Assembly (NCBI RefSeq): GCF_014655715.1
Contig: NZ_BNBM01000002.1
Coordinates: 62,001-126,000 of the forward strand
Source: Streptomyces lanatus
Lineage (GTDB): Bacteria > Actinomycetota > Actinomycetes > Streptomycetales > Streptomycetaceae
Length of the DNA stretch: 64,000 nucleotides
Reading direction: 5' to 3'
Part shown: positions 62,239 to 64,000 of the stretch, one piece after another
Position numbering within the stretch: the stretch's first letter is position 1
How the letters are laid out: each line of letters opens with the position of its first letter
Position numbers and translations under genes: made by a program
The notes under the pieces: generated by a model
Database searches by the model: none
Told to the model about the DNA's origin: nothing
The model's input: only the letters and a program-made list of their open reading frames with translations

Positions 62239-63012
62239 ATGACAGACACCTCACGAGGCACCTCGGAAAACACCGAGAAGGAAACCCCGTTCACGATCGG
62301 TCGCCGCACCGTACTGATCGCCACCGGCGCCACCGCCGCGGCCCTGACCGTCGGCGCGGCGGCCCCCGAAACCCCCGCCGCCGCTCAGGCCGCCGCAGCC
62401 GTCTGCACCCTCACCAAGGAGATGACCGAAGGCCCCTACTACCTCGACGGACAGCTCGTCCGCGCGGACATCAGCGAGGACAAGACCGGCATCCCGCTGG
62501 AGCTCACCCTCACCGTCGTCGACGACGACACCTGCGCGCCACTGGACAACGCCCTGGTGGAGATCTGGCACTGCGACGCCCTCGGCGAGTACTCCGGCTT
62601 CGTCGGCAACAACGGCCACGACGAACCCGACAACGGCACTTTCCTACGCGGCGGTGTCCTCACCGGCTCGGACGGCGTCGCGCGCATCACCACCGTGTAT
62701 CCCGGCTGGTACCGCGGCCGCTGCGTCCACATCCACGTCAAGGTGCACACCGACGTCACGCTCACCGACGACGGCTCGTTCACCGGCGGCCAGGAACTCC
62801 ACACCGGCCAGCTCTTCTTCGACGAGACGATCACGACCCGGGTCGCCGCACTCGCCACCTACGCGGCCAACACCGTCCCGCGCACCACCCTCGCCCAGGA
62901 CGGCATCTACGACGACGGAGGCGCCGCGTCCGGACTGCTGACGCTGACCGCGCTGGGCAGCACCCCCTCCGCCGGCTACGCGGGGACGCTCACGCTGGGC
63001 GTGGAGAGCTGA
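62239..63012 (+). CDS. Exported intradiol ring-cleavage dioxygenase-like protein
   Basis: 257-aa protein with a Tat signal (GRRTVLIATGATAAALT at about 21-37, cleavage near AAA/QA). Residues about 55-257 are an intradiol dioxygenase beta-sandwich: TEGPYYLDG, then Fe(III) ligands Tyr118 (GEYSGF), Tyr158 (YPGWYRGR) and His164-x-His166 (HIHVKV). Secreted members are known in Streptomyces and may open catechol rings of lignin- or plant-derived phenolics. The start is ATG 62239 (GTG 62233 also possible), 9 nt after a TACGGT hexamer; no Shine-Dalgarno. Confidence 0.85.
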   Translation: MTDTSRGTSENTEKETPFTIGRRTVLIATGATAAALTVGAAAPETPAAAQAAAAVCTLTKEMTEGPYYLDGQLVRADISEDKTGIPLELTLTVVDDDTCAPLDNALVEIWHCDALGEYSGFVGNNGHDEPDNGTFLRGGVLTGSDGVARITTVYPGWYRGRCVHIHVKVHTDVTLTDDGSFTGGQELHTGQLFFDETITTRVAALATYAANTVPRTTLAQDGIYDDGGAASGLLTLTALGSTPSAGYAGTLTLGVES

Positions 63013-63025
63013 CGTACACCTGGAG

Positions 63026-63060
63026 GACGGCCGGGCCGCGACGAGCGTGGCCCGGCCGTC
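63026..63060. terminator. Bidirectional terminator hairpin
   Basis: GACGGCCGGGCCGCG (63026-63040) pairs with CGTGGCCCGGCCGTC (63046-63060), 15 bp with one G-U pair and loop ACGAG, between the dioxygenase and the convergent DUF4360 gene. Confidence 0.85.
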
Positions 63061-63069
63061 GCCGTATCA

Positions 63070-63747
63070 CTACTTGGCGCCGGGGCACTCCTTCCACGCC
63101 AGGTGGTAGACGGTGCTGATGTCACCGTCGGTCGAGTCCATGGTCATGAAGCTGACCTTGCTCGCGGACGACGTGCCGAGGTTCACCCGCAGCTCGGTGT
63201 TGATGTTGAAGTTGCGCTGCTTCCCGCAGGGCGCCCAGATCAGCTGGGCCCAGTCGGTCTCGTCGGTGGCCTGCCAGTTGTCGTTGAGCGGGCCGCTGAA
63301 CGCGTGGTTGCGGGACTGGGTGTCCGGTGAACCCTGGAAGTAGTACGACGCCTTCTGCGTGGCCTTCGCGCCGGGCTGGAGGGCGGCGAAGCCGCGGTAG
63401 TCGGCGCTGGCGATGGCGTAGGTGAAGCCACCGGGGACATGCACGACCAGGCTGAGCTGGCAGTTCTTGCGGAACGCCGTCGGGTCGGAGTTGCCGCCGA
63501 CCTGGGCGAGGTAGTCGCTGTAGGTGACGGTGAACGCGGTGTTGTCCTCGGAGACGGCGACGGCGGTGGTGCCCGCGGGGCAGCCGGAGCCGTTGACCGT
63601 GGCGACCTTGATGACGATCTTGTCCGGCGGCGGGTCTTCGAACGCGGGGGACGCCTGTGCCGGCAGGGCGGTGGTGAGGAGGGCGGCCAGCGCGCCGCCG
63701 CTCAGCAGCACGCGCACAAGGCCACGTGCCATGGGTCTCTGTGCCAT
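63070..63747 (-). CDS. Secreted DUF4360 domain-containing protein
   Basis: 225-aa secreted protein of unknown function. Signal peptide about 1-32 (cleavage at AQA). The mature part has the DUF4360 pattern: GSGCPAGTTAVAVSEDNTAF near the start, FRKNCQLSLVVHVPGGFTYA, and DSTDGDISTVYHLAWKEC at the end, with paired Cys likely forming disulfides. AAGGAGAG precedes ATG 63747; the in-frame extension upstream is spurious. Confidence 0.88.
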   Translation of the reverse strand: MAQRPMARGLVRVLLSGGALAALLTTALPAQASPAFEDPPPDKIVIKVATVNGSGCPAGTTAVAVSEDNTAFTVTYSDYLAQVGGNSDPTAFRKNCQLSLVVHVPGGFTYAIASADYRGFAALQPGAKATQKASYYFQGSPDTQSRNHAFSGPLNDNWQATDETDWAQLIWAPCGKQRNFNINTELRVNLGTSSASKVSFMTMDSTDGDISTVYHLAWKECPGAK

Positions 63748-64000
63748 GGATCTCTCCTTGGGATGGGGGGTGGCTTCGCCCTCCTCATGAACCTCTTCGT
63801 GACCCCTTTGAGGAAACGGTGAGGTTTCTGTGAGGATCGAGGGCGTTCGCATCGTAGGGAGCGGCCAGAACCGCAGCCAGGGTGAACTCCGGCCATTTAC
63901 AACGCAGTTGGGCCCGATTGAGCGATGCGTTCCCAGGCCATTCACAGCCGCACATCAAGGCGCTCCTCAACTACCCTTCTAATTTCCTTCACATGACGGG
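63748..64000. other. Intergenic end of window, no gene recognised
   Basis: Holds the promoter region of the minus-strand DUF4360 gene. Three TGAGG pentamers occur at 63809-63837 but no clear operator or promoter can be named. Base composition drops in G+C toward 64000, as often seen before promoters. A gene could begin past the window edge. Confidence 0.5.

Overview
The window is actinobacterial chromosome, almost certainly Streptomyces. Protein-coding codons are very G+C-rich in the third position, GTG starts are frequent, and the order aceE ... PucR-type regulator (FasR) - fabD - fabH - acpP - fabF - DUF3145 ... SCO2400-like zinc-ribbon membrane protein is the conserved Streptomyces core arrangement (the SCO2371 to SCO2400 neighbourhood of S. 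coelicolor, from memory). No rRNA, tRNA, CRISPR array, prophage or IS transposase was seen.

Layout. 1-12.7 kb: the 3' half of aceE (pyruvate dehydrogenase E1), a K+ channel, a divergent MFS pump/TetR pair, a membrane-anchored alpha/beta hydrolase, a DUF4429-SHOCT protein, a coupled MerR/aldo-keto reductase pair with its own palindrome, two convergent genes (serine hydrolase and MMPL transporter) that overlap, and a pirin. 12.8-17.8 kb: fatty acid synthase type II operon with its activator, closed by a strong bidirectional terminator. 17.8-36.4 kb: mixed housekeeping and secreted-enzyme genes: SGNH lipoprotein, GalM, a GH3 glucosidase with a divergent TetR, a scarred LysR/Rid locus, a secreted C15-peptidase relative lacking the catalytic Cys, EI24 protein, M14 carboxypeptidase, Ohr, an oxidoreductase/MarR pair with nested operators, a diacylglycerol-kinase-like protein and the SCO2400-type protein.

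36.5-56.1 kb is a sugar and sugar-acid island: a YtfQRT/YjfF-like importer, a LacI regulator, an enolase-superfamily dehydratase, a zinc dehydrogenase, an unrecognised TIM-barrel-like protein, a second importer (ChvE/MmsA/MmsB type), a Tat-exported aldose epimerase, a PLP aminotransferase with a long Pro/Met/Ala tail, and two overlapping secreted GH43 arabinan-degrading enzymes. The layout suggests arabinan or arabino-oligosaccharide breakdown outside the cell, pentose uptake and oxidative catabolism. Four units in this island carry a related 16-bp TTCGAA-type palindrome upstream, which suggests one shared regulator.

56.4-59.6 kb is a three-gene accessory unit: a SUKH-4 immunity-type protein, a SUKH domain fused to a nucleotide/nucleic-acid-deaminase-like domain, and a P-loop NTPase joined to a WD40-like propeller. 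It is the best candidate here for an uncharacterised conflict or signalling system. 59.6-64 kb holds an ArsR-type regulator with a perfect palindrome over its promoter, a separate WD40 protein, a Tat-exported intradiol dioxygenase and a secreted DUF4360 protein.

Recurrent non-coding features are leaderless starts (a TANNNT hexamer 6-7 nt before the ATG), dispersed Streptomyces-type intergenic repeats, a 175-bp element bounded by 24-bp inverted repeats, intercistronic hairpins inside operons, and a leader stem that hides a Shine-Dalgarno sequence. All functional statements are read from sequence patterns and family knowledge; no database search was run.
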